Below are positions 1 through 12,484 of a stretch of 64,000 nt of DNA, piece by piece. The translations under genes and the position numbers were made by a program. How positions within the stretch are numbered: position 1 is the stretch's first letter; the number at the start of each line of letters is the position of its first letter. The DNA is taken from NCBI GenBank assembly GCA_028023455.1, contig JAQFVV010000030.1, positions 9,574,876-9,638,875 on the forward strand. The letters are read 5' to 3'. This DNA is from Epiperipatus broadwayi (Eukaryota > Onychophora > Udeonychophora > Euonychophora > Peripatidae). The notes beneath the pieces were generated by a model that was not told the origin of the DNA, ran no database searches, and worked only from the letters and a program-made list of their open reading frames with translations.

Positions 1-350
1 AATTTTGAGCAACGGAAGATAAGATGATCAATATCCTCCTCCTCCTGGTTGCATAATGGGCAGATGGGAGAAATGTTCTTAAATCCCCTATGATCTACCA
101 AGAATTGATTTATTGGAAGAGCGTCCAGACTGAATTTGATAATAAAATTTACTAGCCTGACATCCAATGACCAGTGTTTGGACTTTTTTTATCAATGATT
201 TTAAGGTTGATTCTAGCCTGACAGGGTTATTCTGCTGACTGGGATGCATAGGTTTGTAAGCATCCCAGTACCTAATCTTTCTATCAAAAAGATCTTCTTT
301 GGCAGATATGAGCCCTGCCATGTGATCCTCCATTTCTGCTACCCACCTTC
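1..350 (-). pseudogene. C-terminal remnant of a non-LTR retrotransposon reverse transcriptase protein (zf-RVT-like)
   Basis: On the minus strand an open frame starts at 333 (MEDHMAGLISAKEDLF...) and, after one frameshift near 170, continues as ...LPINQFLVDHRGF...ISPICPLCNQEEEDIDHLIFRCSK to the window edge. The CPLCN-x3-E-x3-HL-x3-C pattern matches the zinc-binding segment at the C-terminus of many LINE-type reverse transcriptases (zf-RVT), including the usual LP-x-N-x-FL lead-in. No RT catalytic motif lies inside the window; that part would be encoded upstream on the minus strand, to the right of 350, where only AT-rich DNA follows, so the copy looks truncated. A host gene that captured this domain cannot be excluded. 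Confidence 0.55.
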
Positions 351-359
351 TATAATGCA

Positions 360-1960
360 GTTTTTTCCAATACTAAAAATATGATTTATATATATATATA
401 TTGCATTTTATACAAAAACTAAATAGTAGCATAAAATTTATATACCATATCTGAATTTATGCACAAAAAATTGGCACCTTAATTGTAAAACTTTGTCTCC
501 AGGAGATTTAAATGAATTATAAGGTTTAATATTTCTTAAATTATAAGTATTAAAAATCGTAATAGCTGGGGGATAAATGATTGATCTATTTTTTTTTATT
601 AAAAAAATTAAAATATCTAAAAAGATAAAAGGTTAAGTACTCATATATTAAATATAATCACTCTAATATTAATGTTAAACAATAATTTTTAATTAACTAA
701 AAATTAATAATTATTTTCTTCAATTATCCAATTTTATAGGTGATATTTATGATTGTCATATTGTATGTGTGTGTGTAGAAAAAAAGATTTATATGTCCAC
801 GTACACAATATTGGTTCAATAATTGTGTAATTGTTGATTTATGTTTTAATATTACAAAATAAAACGCAGTATTAATTTTATCATTTATAAAAAACATCGC
901 GCTATATAAAAGAAATATCTCATTTACAAATTAATTATTATAAAGAGAGTGTTTTATATTTTTTGTGGTAAACATTTTCTCTTCTTTAAAATATTACAAA
1001 AGGGTGGAGTTTAAATTATTGCATATTTGATCAGCTGTAGAACCAAGAAGTGTGATTAGTTAATATATCAAGATTATTTTAGAAGAAAAAAAATTACATT
1101 ATTGTCTTATTCAAAAAAGTAAGATATCTGAAAAAAAAAAACTATCTGGAAAATAACAACTGAATTAATCTTATTTTACAACTCTTTCCTTGCAACACTT
1201 GTTTACAGCACCAATTCCTCAATAACACTGGTAAAACTAAGATATTAATGCTAATGAAAACAAGACCCAAAAATGTGCTCTCTACATGAAAAAAAAAAAA
1301 AAAAAATTTTATTATTTTAGAAAGAAGAAGCCAGGAAAAAACTCTGTATGGAATTGGTACTTCTCAAAATATAATTTATTAAAAATCTATACGTTCATTT
1401 TGCACATGCATAACTGAATAATAACTATTTTAAGGAAAAGAGAAATACTAATAAAATTCATTTAAATCCACTCGTGGATTTGTTTTAAAAATATATAACA
1501 TTCACGCTCGAATTAAAATATCTTCATTAAAGCAAAAGTGGTACAAGCCCAAAAGTCCATTTTATGCATAAAAAAAATAAGAAAACAAAAGTTTTCTTCT
1601 GGAATATTTAAAAAATACTTTAGCCCAAATTATAAGAATAAAAGCTGTGACAGCGAATTTGCTTAAATAAATACTTTTAATAGTTTATATTAAAAATCAC
1701 TTTTAAGAAATGGTGATAAGGAAGAATCCAAAAAACTGTAATATTATTTATCAACAAGAAGGAAAGTTTAATATTCTTGTATATCATTTTTTAAATTTGA
1801 AATAGCATTTAAGTTTGCATTATTATAAAATAATAAGGAATATAATATCTTTTTAACTAATAACTTTTCTGTTTGCACTCAAACCAAAAGATTCGTTTTT
1901 TTTATCTATTTGTGTAAAAGAAAGAAGGAATGAAGTAATTTCTAGCAGATATTATTATTA
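360..1960. other. AT-rich DNA with no recognised gene
   Basis: Low-complexity AT-rich sequence with A-runs (for example near 1290-1305) and a short GT run near 768. No open frame or repeat family that I recognise. Confidence 0.6.
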
Positions 1961-1962
1961 AA

Positions 1963-2193
1963 CCATCAAAACACACAATCATCATTTCATATGCTTACAT
2001 ATGCTACCAAACTCTCCATACAATAGTGCCACCAAGTACAAGGCTTTGCAATCGACGGATGCAAACATTCATAATAAATGGATGCTTCCATTGATTATGA
2101 AGTCTTGCACTTGGTAGCACTACTGTATGGAGAGTTTTGGGTACTTTTATTAACAGCATTTGAAATGGTGATCATGTGATGTTTTGATGGATT
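1963..2193. repeat. Family A foldback element, palindromic copy
   Basis: The ends are inverted copies (accatcaaaacacac at the left, gttttgatgg at the right). The two arms run inward through ctctccatac / gtatggagag and accaagt / acttggt to a short centre near 2060-2090. Related single-arm sequence occurs at 2440-2600, 18185-18300 and 63430-63510. The palindrome has no coding capacity, so it is a foldback/MITE-like or inverted-dimer non-autonomous element. Confidence 0.7.
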
Positions 2194-2439
2194 TATACCT
2201 ATCCTGCCCATAGGATAATTGTGACTGTGGTTTTTTGAATGACCAAAGAAACAAAGTGTAAAGATGCTGAACTAAGTTCATATATGTATAACTACATAAG
2301 TGAATGAGCTTGAATTGGAAACTTTATGATGTTTTCATCTTGGCACCTAGCTTTATAATTAACTAAATAGGTAAAAGGTGGCTGCTGGAGGGTTGCATTA
2401 GATTAAGATCTAGATGCAGTGCTCTCAAATCTAAGATTT

Positions 2440-2600
2440 CTCACTGATGAAAGCCACATACTAGAAACTAGTCTGGAAATGTTGAATGAGTAAAAACTAG
2501 ATAAGATTTTATGCACAAACCTTCCTGCATCCATTGATTATGAAGGCTTCCACTTGATGGTACTACAGATGGAGAGTCTGATACCCTTATTGGATATTAT
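2440..2600 (+). repeat. Family A repeat, single-arm copy
   Basis: The segment containing ttttatgcacaa, catccattgattatgaag and atggagagt matches the inner and outer parts of the 1963-2193 element. It also matches, in reverse complement, the copy at 18185-18300. Confidence 0.55.
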
Positions 2601-3700
2601 TATTATTAGCAATAAGTTTACTATTTGAATTGTGAAAACACTATAATGTAAGCTCTCCAGTTATTTTCATCACTTTTATATTGTTTATTATAGTTTATAA
2701 ATACTCAAATTTAAAAAAATATTGTGTTTGAAAAATATTTGTGGCTGGTTTCTTTTTTTTTAATGTACCTTTATATTATAAAAATATTTGGTGAATTTTT
2801 TTTTCATGGTCTGAATACGTAGTTTTACATCCAAATTGACCTCATCCATGACATTAGTTGATAATGCTTGCAGTATAATAAGGATAAATTGTTAACTATG
2901 GAAGGTTTAGAATCATTATTATATGCATAATTTTACATGCTGATGCCTGAAAAGATGCATCTTAATGACTATTATTTATACATTATGATATTAAATATTT
3001 TGCAAGCAGAATTTTAATGCCCTCAGGTAACTATAATATTCACAGTGTGTTTACACATTTACACTAATAAAATGCATTTAATTTTATTTATTAAAAATGA
3101 GTTTGTGTGGATGTGATTTGACCTTGAGAGATCTTAATTATATTCTTGTCATCAACTACCCAAGAGGTACATTCTCTTCTTTTTTTTATTTGTCATACTT
3201 ATTGGTCATTTCCTAGAAAACTTTTTAAATTTCTTTGGCATTATGAATTACTTGATTATTTACTTAGCCATGAGATTAATTTGATCTTATAACAGGGACA
3301 TCTTTCTTAGTGTTTAAATAAGGAGCATCAAACTAATAATGCTTTCAACATTGTGATTATGAAGTTATATATCTTTAATTTATTACAAAGTAAAATGCCA
3401 ATATTCAATGCATTGCCTATGACCTTTATAACCGTGTCAATTTGTTTATGTTAAAAATATTGATTGTGCTTTTTGTTTATGTAATACGTTTTATACTTTC
3501 ATTGTGAAAAGCCTGATTATACAGTCATTATGGAAAGATTATTTTCATTTTCAAATCTACATTGTGAAAGTTAAACAATATTTTACATTATTTTTACACT
3601 TACATTTTAATTTTATATTATATTCTTCCTCTTTAGATGATTATGTTGGATGGTAATTTGAAAAACTCTGATCTGTAATAAATTGTCTCTAAATAGACGT
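2600..3700. other. AT-rich DNA, no recognised feature
   Basis: No open frame above background and no match to the repeat families seen elsewhere in the window. Confidence 0.5.
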
Positions 3701-3735
3701 ATTTCACTGGAGGCTAAAAAAGTTAAAAGATAAAC

Positions 3736-3968
3736 ATATTTCTGGAACCAACTGATTTGTTGCAGACTCCACTGCAAAAAAAGCATACAACTTCACTGCT
3801 TGGGTGTTCATAACAAATTCAAGAGCTAGCCTTGTGAGCACCAGAATTGATTTTGGGATTTCTCGATCCCAAGTTGAATGCTCACCCAATGTGCCAAACC
3901 ACACAGGGCTCCATTGCAGTAACACTGTTCCATTCCAGGGATTCTCTAACAGTAATTCAACAGAAAAA
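3736..3968 (-). CDS. Candidate internal exon of an unrecognised host gene
   Basis: The minus strand reads through about 77 residues of complex, non-repetitive protein sequence (SVELLLENPWNG, WSPVWFGTLGEHSTWDREIPK, LTRLALEFVMNTQAVK, AVESATNQLVPE). This is far less AT-biased than its surroundings. It is preceded by a textbook polypyrimidine tract and acceptor (cctctttttttcacag, ending at 3969). The best donor is a weak ATAT|GTTTAT at 3735-3736. I do not recognise the protein family. The composition, the acceptor and the lack of any transposon signature make a host exon the most likely reading, but no neighbouring exon was found and a decayed retrocopy is possible. Confidence 0.45.
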
Positions 3969-4009
3969 CTGTGAAAAAAAGAGGTATTATTCTGTAATCT
4001 TTTCAATTG

Positions 4010-6330
4010 TTGGGTAGAATTTATCTAAATACTCAAATATCTGAGTTAGCTGTGAATCATTTACTTGCAAAAAGCTAACACTGTTTAAAACCTGTTTTAT
4101 CTGGCCTGAATTCAGGTATATGTAATTCATAGGGCAAGTAAGTGTGCTATTATAGTACTATAAAGCCTGATAATATATATATATGTTCTTCTAATAAAAT
4201 TTTTAAGGATGAAAGAAAATAACTATTGACTCTGCTTTTTAAAAAAATAAATTGTTTTGACACATTCTACATACATTTGAAGATGATAAGACGAACTATA
4301 GAAAATTTGTTTTACTAATTAAAAAAAAATACCCCCATCAGTACTACACAAAGGTTAACTTCAGATTTGTTTTATTGCATATATTTGATATTAATATGTA
4401 TATAATGGTAAATGTATTCGGAAGCAAAATCTCTAAGTATAAGTCTGATTCGGAAGGAATACTGTAATTTGACATTTTTTATCAACATATCTCCAGTAGC
4501 ATATAGTCAAATTCATTAATCAGTGATTATATTTATGATTCATAAATATACACGAGAGATTTAAATTGTTAAACAGTCAGTCATTTCACTTATTAAACAC
4601 AATTCATATGAATTGCTTATGTGTAGTCTTATAATATTTATTTTCAAGATTTTAGATTGCCGACTTGTACTAAAAACAAAAACAAAAAATGAATTCATAA
4701 GAACGTTTAATAATACAAATGAGTTATTTATTTAGCAAGTGATAATTTGGAGCAAAATAATATGATTATTTTCTAGAAAAATGATCTGCTGTAATGACGT
4801 AATTTCTGAGTTTTAATTTCCTCAGAGAGGATTAGAAGCGAAAACGGATTAGTCAAATATTTTTTATATAATGCATTTTAAAATTAATGTTAGTACATGT
4901 TCATTTCACTCATAAAATAGTAATTTATATATTATTACAATATACTTATATATATACTAATTATTTTATCAAAAGTATTTAAAAAATACTTTCAAGCTAA
5001 ATAATCTTGAATAATTGCCTACATATAAATTGGCACTGATTGTGTTTTGGGAAGTTTTTATAATTCAAAATGGCCGTGAGCGCATACTAAATCAGTACCC
5101 ACAAATGTATATTAGGTGGGGGCTAGGGTTGTAGAAAAAATAACTTTAACTTTGTTTAATATATTGTAATTTTTTGTTTTTAGTTAAGTGTAGATTAAGT
5201 ATATTAATGATGAGAAAATGTTTCTGGTTTAATTCTTGGATACAAAAAAATTATTTTAGATTGGTTGCATGAAATGATGGTTTTATAACTAAAACCATGC
5301 TATCAGGAAGGGCTCCATAAATGAAAAAAATTTCAGAGTTATGGTCAACCTTGTTGAGGTGGTTTTTGAATAAGTCACTCAGAAAATACTATCAAAAAAC
5401 CTATATAGTGAAAATAAATACAAATTAAATAATTATTTCATCATTTTCTTGGGAGATCATGTTTGAGTTCTGAGTGATATGCTGAGCATAGAAGTATCAT
5501 CAAACTGGTTAAGTTAAAAAAAATTATCTGGGAATTGATTCAAAAATTGTTACCCTACCACTATACCAAGGCACACGAAAAAGTTTTTTTACAATGAATT
5601 AATAAGAAAAGTGCATTCATATAAAAAGAAAAGTAAAAAAAATTTTTTTTCCATTTTTATAGTATTCTTGACCTATGCAACCAAAATAAAAGCATCCACA
5701 CTATTTCTGAAAATAAGCATAATATTTTTAAACATGTTGGCAACAAGCTTTAATTTTGGTCAGATAATATGAAGAATACTGTAAAAACTGACAAAAAAAA
5801 CAATTATTTTTTGTGTTATTTGTGTAAATAAAACTTTTCTTTAATATTTTTTAAATATATATTTTATTTTTTATTTTTATATATTTTTTAAAAACTATAG
5901 AGCAAGATAAAAATTTATTGATGAATTTATAACTATTTTTAAATGCCAAAGAAACATTTTGAATGCATCTATTTGTTAAACAAATATAAACCTTTTTTCT
6001 CACTCAAATATAAGTAATAAAAATTAGTTTTAGTTTAAAAGATAAAAATCTTCTCATAATTAATAAACAATGGCATACGTAGCAATATTAAGCCATATTA
6101 TGTTACATTTAATGCTATACTATAATGGCATTGAAAAAGTTTAAAATTTAACAAAGTTTAAAATTTTACAAATAATGTAGGGTATATGTACATTGTAGCA
6201 TTTGAACTTGAATTTAAACTTGGTGATGTTATCTACATACAAAATTTTGTTAGCTTATTTTTTTATTTTAATTGTAAGGTCATCTAAATTAATTTAAATA
6301 TAATTAAAATAGTTTTATCTTATAATATTA
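4010..6330. other. AT-rich DNA, no recognised feature
   Basis: Long AT-rich tract. A few GC-richer spots (near 5070-5125) show no open frame or repeat structure that I can assign. Confidence 0.5.
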
Positions 6331-6336
6331 ATATCT

Positions 6337-6495
6337 TCTATATTCTTTATTACTTTATACAATGCTTTTTTACAATCCACTGTTGATAGTTTCAATTGCT
6401 CCAGCAATCAAGTTCTGAAGAAGATTGCTGGACAATTGAAACTGTCAATAGTGGATTGTAAAAAAGCATTGTATAAAGTAATAAAAAATATAGAT
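6337..6495. repeat. Palindrome built from PLE-type terminal sequence with a hammerhead relic
   Basis: The left arm (about 6337-6410) and right arm (6423-6495) are inverted copies, joined by roughly 12 nt. Sequence common to both includes caatgctttttt-acaatccactgtt and ttcaattg. The right arm carries CTGAAGA-A-GATTG-CTGGA-CAATT-GAAAC at 6415-6446. This lines up base for base with the hammerhead-like motif of the element at 20385-20657, with one core change (CTGATGA to CTGAAGA). Confidence 0.65.
6415..6449 (+). ncRNA. Degenerate hammerhead ribozyme motif
   Basis: The core reads CTGAAGA, then stem II GATTG / CAATT around loop CTGGA, then GAAAC. U7 to A is the only change in the first core box. 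Stem II keeps four of five pairs plus a G-U. Relation to the better copies at 20504 and 34980 supports homology; activity is unlikely to be certain from sequence alone. Confidence 0.4.
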
Positions 6496-6499
6496 TTGG

Positions 6500-8221
6500 C
6501 AATGCAATAAGAAAGATAGTTATAATAGTTTTACTTATTATTAAATGGTTTTAAATAACACATTATGATGAAAAATGGCCATATGTATATTTTTTAATAA
6601 ACAATGTATCAAAATATTTTTGTATCTCATGGGAAAAGATTTAATATTTTTTATTATTCTTAGGATGATATAATAAAATTAATAAGTATATATTATGTTG
6701 AGAATACATTAATAAAAATATAAACAGTTTTATATAATAGCAATAGTAAAATAAAGTATGTATCGGTTACTTTATTTGTTGATATTTTACTGCATACATT
6801 TCAACAGTAAGATTCAAACACAAACAAATAGAATATTAAATTATTATTTAAACATGTATATGCATGTATATGGGTTTTATATATTTTAGAATAATTAAAA
6901 AAACATTACATTTTATGTAGTTAATATATTATTTTAAAACATTTAAGTAATTTAAAATGGGTATTTAAAAATTTTGATTATATTACATCAAATAGTTGAA
7001 TAAAAAATGTCTATTTTATTTAAAATATGATTTTAATGTTTTTTAAATGTATTCTATGTTTTAATTTATATAATGATACACTTTTTTATTATTTTTAAAA
7101 ATATATTGCAAAAATATTTTAACATCATGAATGGTAGTTTGCTAGAAAAGATGTTTTATTGAATGAATATACAAATAAATTTGATTCTTAATAAAAAATA
7201 TTGGAAATGAGTTAAAACAGAGTTGTCAAAATGAAATTCCATGTAAGCAATATCTAGGATAATGCCATTAAGTATGACATAAATAAGAGAAAACTATTTA
7301 AGTCCCTGATCTTAGATTATACTCTCTCAATTTTGTCTCAACTGCATAAAAATTTGTGCATATATATATATTATTTATTTTATTTAAAATTTAAAAACAG
7401 GTAGTATGGGCAAAAAATGTAAAATATCTGTTCAAAAGATATCAAGTCTTTTGAAAATCTAAATAAAATAACATCAGATAAAAATCATAAGTCCATTTCA
7501 AAAGGATATTTTGAAAAAAAAAGACAACAGTTGTTGCTATTATATACATAAAACAGTATTTGTTGTAAAATGTTAATTATGGAAACTTCATTAAAAATAA
7601 AAACATCAAAATGAATAATTTTAATGGAATACCAATTATCGATTAAACATAACACCTATCAACACAATATAACAAGGCATGCGATTTCAGTAGAATATCT
7701 AAAAGAATTTAATGATTATTATTTGTGTGTTTATATAAAATATAATAAATAGATCATAAACTTTTTAGTATACAAAATAAATATTGTTTTTATGATGGAA
7801 TTACAATTTGATGAGCATTCTTTGGAAGTAGAAAAAAGAGTTTATCGTGTAATATATATAATCAGTTCTTTATGTTCTAAGAATGGTTGTGTTTGTTAAG
7901 TATGTAAGATAAATATATCATTATTTTAAAAAAAATGTAAAAGTAAATAGTAAACAAAAATAAAAGCAAGAAATTACTTAATGATGATTTTAGTTTGTTT
8001 GAAATAAAAGTATGTTTATTTGTTTTCTTCATTTATATTTAAAAAGAAAATAAGTTTTCATATATCAATATTTATGGGTGATATTAATAAAAATATATGT
8101 TTAATAAACCTTTATAATATATTTTACAATGTAAATTAATAAGTTTTGTTTATTATGATAAGCAAAATAGTAAAATTAAGCATACTAAGTAAATTTTGCA
8201 AAATACATATTTTTTATTTAT
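6500..8221. other. Very AT-rich DNA, no recognised feature
   Basis: Nothing beyond A/T runs and short TA stretches is visible. Confidence 0.5.
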
Positions 8222-8234
8222 TTACTTATTTGTG

Positions 8235-8534
8235 ATAGAATGACAGCCTGTTAAGCTAATTGCGCAGACGCTGTGAGAATGTTATTAATAAATGAATACC
8301 TTCGAACAACCACATGATATAGTATTTGTATAAGAGTAAAAAGGAATCCTCTTACTCTTACAACTCAAATGTTTATATATGAGCAAATCTAAAGTAGTTG
8401 TAACGAAGGCGTGACTACATAATAGTCACTTTAAATTACTATATATAATGTCTGTATGAATGACGCCAATGAAATTTTCTAGAATTTACTAAACGCCACT
8501 CTAAACGAAACTAAATACATTATAAAATAAATGC
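8235..8534 (+). mobile_element. Family B element, single-unit copy with 13-bp TSD
   Basis: A 300-bp unit is flanked by identical direct repeats TTACTTATTTGTG at 8222-8234 and 8535-8547. Inside are the family B landmarks: cagcctgttaagctaattg near the left end, gaatcctctta in the middle, atatatgagcaaatct, and tctagaatttactaaacg near the right end. The same landmarks occur at 11499-11868 and 31365-31796. No ORF is present. A 13-bp duplication is longer than cut-and-paste transposons usually leave and fits a retroelement-type insertion. Confidence 0.7.
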
Positions 8535-8547
8535 TTACTTATTTGTG

Positions 8548-9060
8548 CTAACATATAACTATTTTTTTTGTTTCACAACATATAATAGAAGCATTTATAA
8601 AATAATATATAATTAGATACCAACCAGTAACCACTTAAACATTCACAGTAAAGATAGTAATCAATATTCTAAAATAATATATGTATAATAGATAAGTAGT
8701 AATCAACTCAGTCGTGAACTATTGTATAAGAAATATTTTATTTGCTTCTTAATTTTACATATATATTTTTTATTGTTAATATTAATTAATTTTCATTTTT
8801 GTTAATTAAACTTTTTTTTTCATGATCATTATTATAACATTTATTATTTTTTGTTCATTCACATTTTTATCTACATTATAACTGGTAACAAATTTATAAG
8901 GATGCTCCTAAAAGGTTAAATAATATTAATTAATAAAATATTTGTGGAGTAAAAAACTTTAATACTGTAGAAAAGTTTAAATATTTATTATGTATTTAAA
9001 AACATATTTGAATTTAATTGGAATCCATTTATAATTTAAATTATATTTTAATAATCAAAA
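8548..9060. other. AT-rich DNA, no recognised feature
   Basis: No open frame or repeat family recognised. Confidence 0.5.
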
Positions 9061-9064
9061 GGAT

Positions 9065-9720
9065 TTGGTTGTTTATATTTTATTCCACTCTAATCTAAAC
9101 CTTGAGTTTCTATTTTTTATATATTGTAGCAAAATGGAAATAGTAGCCCCACAAGTTGGGAACAATTGTAACTGTATGGAAACTAGAGGTGAACCTAGGG
9201 TGGTGGAAAATTATCATCATCACAAGTTACTACAAAATATAAAATTAAATATAAAGGAATGATAATGAGGAATGAACATGAAAGATCAGCAAAAACACTA
9301 TAAATCCATAAGCATCACAGAAAGGCAATAATCATTCATCATCATGAATGATCAACAATAAAAAATCAACAGTCAATCTTGTGACTGGATTTGAAATGGA
9401 TCTACTAAAGACTAGGTTAATTCTTTAGCCCTTGCCAAACTTAGGTCAGCAATACAACATAATAATTTGGATGCACAAACTTAAATCCTAATCCACAAGA
9501 ATGTAACAATTAAAAAAGTAATGCTGGAATACTAAACCATGCTGATCATGATCAATGTTCTAGCCATTTAGTACCTTTAATATACTGGCCAACTATAATT
9601 TAAATTCTAAATAAATAATTAAAATGAAATATAGTGTATGGACTTTAAAAGATATTTCTTTTACAGTATCCAGCATTAGAAAAGTAATGAAATCATCAAC
9701 TGGTTGTCCATAAACACTAA
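9065..9720 (+). other. Moderately complex tract, possible transcribed UTR or weak exon
   Basis: A 65-codon frame begins at 9065. Within it, cttttatatattgtag-type acceptor sequence precedes caaaatggaaatagtagcc at about 9130, and an AG|GTGAAC donor-like site lies near 9188. Composition stays less AT-biased to about 9720. I do not recognise the peptide, and the splice signals are weak, so this is only a note. Confidence 0.15.
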
Positions 9721-10500
9721 ATATAAAGCCCTTTTAGATAACACAATTATGCATGAATTCAGCTCAGTGAGCAAAAGCTCTATAACTGTTACTGTAATCA
9801 AATGATATAATACAACATATAATAATTTATAATATTATTGGATTAAAAAAATGATCTGGAATAATTTAAACAATGTAATATAAATTTAGTAATAGCAATT
9901 AAATTAAAATGAAATTAAGGCCTAGAATCACATCATGATTTACAAGTATGACAATACATAAAACACCTACATATCTGCACACAGACATGCTGGTATAATA
10001 TAAAATGAACATATCTGACTTGTCATAAACCTATAAATGAAATTCATTTTTATAATACATTATAATTAATTTAACAATTTACAGATTTTTTAAGTGTTTA
10101 CATGATACAGATCTATATAAATAAGCACAGAAATGCTGTATAAAACATTTTATTCCTTTTTAATAATATATAAATGCACATGTACATGTGTAAAAGTATA
10201 AATCAAGGTTATTAATTAATTCATTATTTATAATGTTAAAAAAAGTTTTTTTTTTGCTTTTTAAAAAAAAAAATATTACTTCTTTCACAGTCCAGAACAG
10301 TTTTTCCTTTTTTTACAGCTTACTTTTAATTAATTATAAACATCTTTACAAATATTCTAGCAAAATTCCTTTGTTTTCCAGTCTAAAAAGATTTTTAGTT
10401 TTTCTTTTTTAATAAAATATACTGGAAACACATCTTACTTTCAGTTGGAATAAAGTTATTTACTTTTTAAAAAATTTGTAATTTAAATATTACATCATTG
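9720..10500. other. AT-rich DNA, no recognised feature
   Basis: Poly-A/T tracts at 10220-10275; nothing else identifiable. Confidence 0.5.
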
Positions 10501-10506
10501 TCCTTA

Positions 10507-10545
10507 ATATATATATATATATATAACACTCTACTCACCAGCTGT

Positions 10546-10604
<59 letters not shown>
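10507..10604. repeat. (TA)n microsatellite
   Basis: Two TA runs, about 10507-10524 and 10550-10604, separated by about 25 nt of unique sequence. Confidence 0.9.
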
Positions 10605-10607
<3 letters not shown>

Positions 10608-10989
10608 GTACCTTTACTGTGCTTCTCTGCATATAGATAAAACAGTATTCACATAAACTAATTTTTCAACAAGCTATTGGACTCTCTTGGTCAGCTAATC
10701 CCTTTTAAACCAGTAGACTGGCTTATTGTCATCTTCAGGAAACTATCTTGAGTTTCAGTTATACCTTCATAATAACTCTACTACTGTCATATCTGAAAAA
10801 GGTCTGTAAAAACACTAAAAACTCTCCAATCTTTTTATAGTCAGGACAGAATTAAAAAAAACTAATTAAAAGCAAGTTTTATTTATCTTGGATTTTTATC
10901 AAAATATGTTATGCAAGCTTTTAAAAGATTTTTTAAATTGAAATAGATAGTGGAATTTTATAATTACCAGTATATCTATTGTAACATAA

Positions 10990-11340
10990 AAACATGCTTT
11001 TATTAATGGTGCACTAAAAAATAAAATAATTGTTTCTTCAATCACAATTGTTTTTAGATTTAACTTGAAATAAAAGCATGAGGGTCCAGAAATTAATTAA
11101 GTCAATCTCTTGTTATAAAAAATAGGGAGTGACTTAATTAACTTTTCGATTCCCCTCCCCCAGGTTAAATCTAAAAACAATTGTGGTTGAATAAATAATT
11201 ATTTTATTTCTTTTTAGGGCACAGTCAATAAAAGCATTTAATATAAAACTTTTATCTCTATTACTTTTAAGTTTTTAGTATTGGCACAATAAATAAAAAT
11301 GTGAAACTATATTGTACATTAAATTGACTGGACATTTATA
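10990..11340. repeat. Family D foldback repeat, copy 1
   Basis: Inverted arms are centred near 11110. The left arm (about 10995-11100) contains gtgcactaaaaaataaaat, ttgtttttagatttaact and ttaattaagtcaatctc; the right arm reads back through gacttaatta, ttaaatctaaaaacaattg and ttttagggcacagtcaataaaagc. Beyond the palindrome a right-hand tail (tttagtattggcacaataaa, aattgactggacat) is shared with the copy at 27262-27665. One arm is therefore longer than the other, as in the other inverted pairs of this window. Confidence 0.65.
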
Positions 11341-11498
11341 TACAAATATCACTAGATATTTCTGCTATAAGTTAAAATGTATACCCTTTATGTGTATATC
11401 ATTTTTAGTATATATGCATAATAATACATGTGCATATATTTAAATAAGCACTTATTTTATATAGCGTCTGTATACAATTTGAATTTACATTCGAATAT

Positions 11499-11868
11499 CA
11501 GCCTTTCAAGCTAATTGTGCAAACGCTTTGTGAGTGTTAATAATAAATGAATACTTTCTCACCAATACAAGATATAGTATTTATGCAGGAATAAAAGGAA
11601 TCCTCTTATCCCTACAACTCAAATATTTATATATGAGCAAATCTGAAGTACTGGCAAAGAAAGCGTGATGATAGAACAGTCATTTTAGATTACTCTATAC
11701 GATGTCTGAATGAATGACGATGAAATTGTCTAGAATTTACTAAACGTCATTTCAACTGAAACTTAATCATATATATAAATAAGCATTTATTTTATTGTAT
11801 TGGTGAGAAAGTATTCATTTATTATTAACACTCACAAAGCATTTGCACAATTAGCTTGAAAGGCTGAT
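11499..11868. mobile_element. Family B element, inverted-pair copy
   Basis: The left part carries the full family B unit. The right end (about 11797-11868) repeats the left about 75 bp in inverse orientation (gtattggtgagaaagtattc ... cttgaaaggctg). Flanking direct repeats ATTCGAATAT (11489-11498) and ATTCGAATGT (11869-11878) match in 9 of 10 positions and are a probable TSD. Compared with the single-unit copy at 8235, this locus has gained an inverted, truncated second unit. Confidence 0.65.
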
Positions 11869-11879
11869 ATTCGAATGTA

Positions 11880-12480
11880 TGTGAATATATTGTAAATGTA
11901 TGTTTTAATTAATATAAATTTTATTATTTTATTTTTAATTTTTTTTTTTCAAATATAAATATTTTTTGTAGTCTACTATGATTTTCTTTCTCAAGTTGGT
12001 AGGCTTTCTTTTCTTATTATTTCTGCATTCTTTGTTCAAACAGTCTCTTTTTTGTGTGGTATTTTCCTTTTGCAATACACTGAATTTACATAGATACTTG
12101 TAAAAGTAGAAGAAAATATGTGATGAAGAATATCTCAAATCTGTAAATTATTATTTCATTTTTAAAAGATTATTTCTTATTTGCTGTTGTAGTTGTTGCA
12201 AGTAACTATTTATACAAAATGTGTGAAATTTAATTGGTCCACTGCTTTTTATTTTTAAAAGTAATTGCTCAAACTTTTTGTCAGATGACACCGATTACCA
12301 ACAGAAACCGTGCTTGTGAATTATGCTTTTATTAAATATAATATTTTTTATTTTAAATTTTAATTTGAGTTTTAATCAAATTATTAAACTAAAACAAACT
12401 ATCAAACAAAATATATATATTTCTTGTACCTGTATTGCTTAAAACTGCTCTTTATTTCTGTAAGTAATTACTACCCTAAA
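11880..12480. other. AT-rich DNA, no recognised feature
   Basis: No repeat or gene recognised. The minus-strand open frame at 11935-12138 is lysine/asparagine-rich low complexity. Confidence 0.5.
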
Positions 12481-12484
12481 TAAA

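Noticed and set aside
8440-8500. CTGtATGA/CTGAATGA followed by GAAA in family B copies (8453, 11707, 31570) as a hammerhead
   Set aside because: The first box has an extra base in every copy, stem II is at most 2 pairs, and helix I does not form. It looks like a chance resemblance.
10700-10800. Hammerhead-like minus-strand CTGAAGATGA ... CCAGT/ACTGG ... TAAA
   Set aside because: The spacing between first box and hairpin is too long, GAAA is missing, and no related copy supports it.
11935-12138. 67-codon basic frame
   Set aside because: Lysine/asparagine/tyrosine-rich composition typical of AT-rich non-coding DNA.
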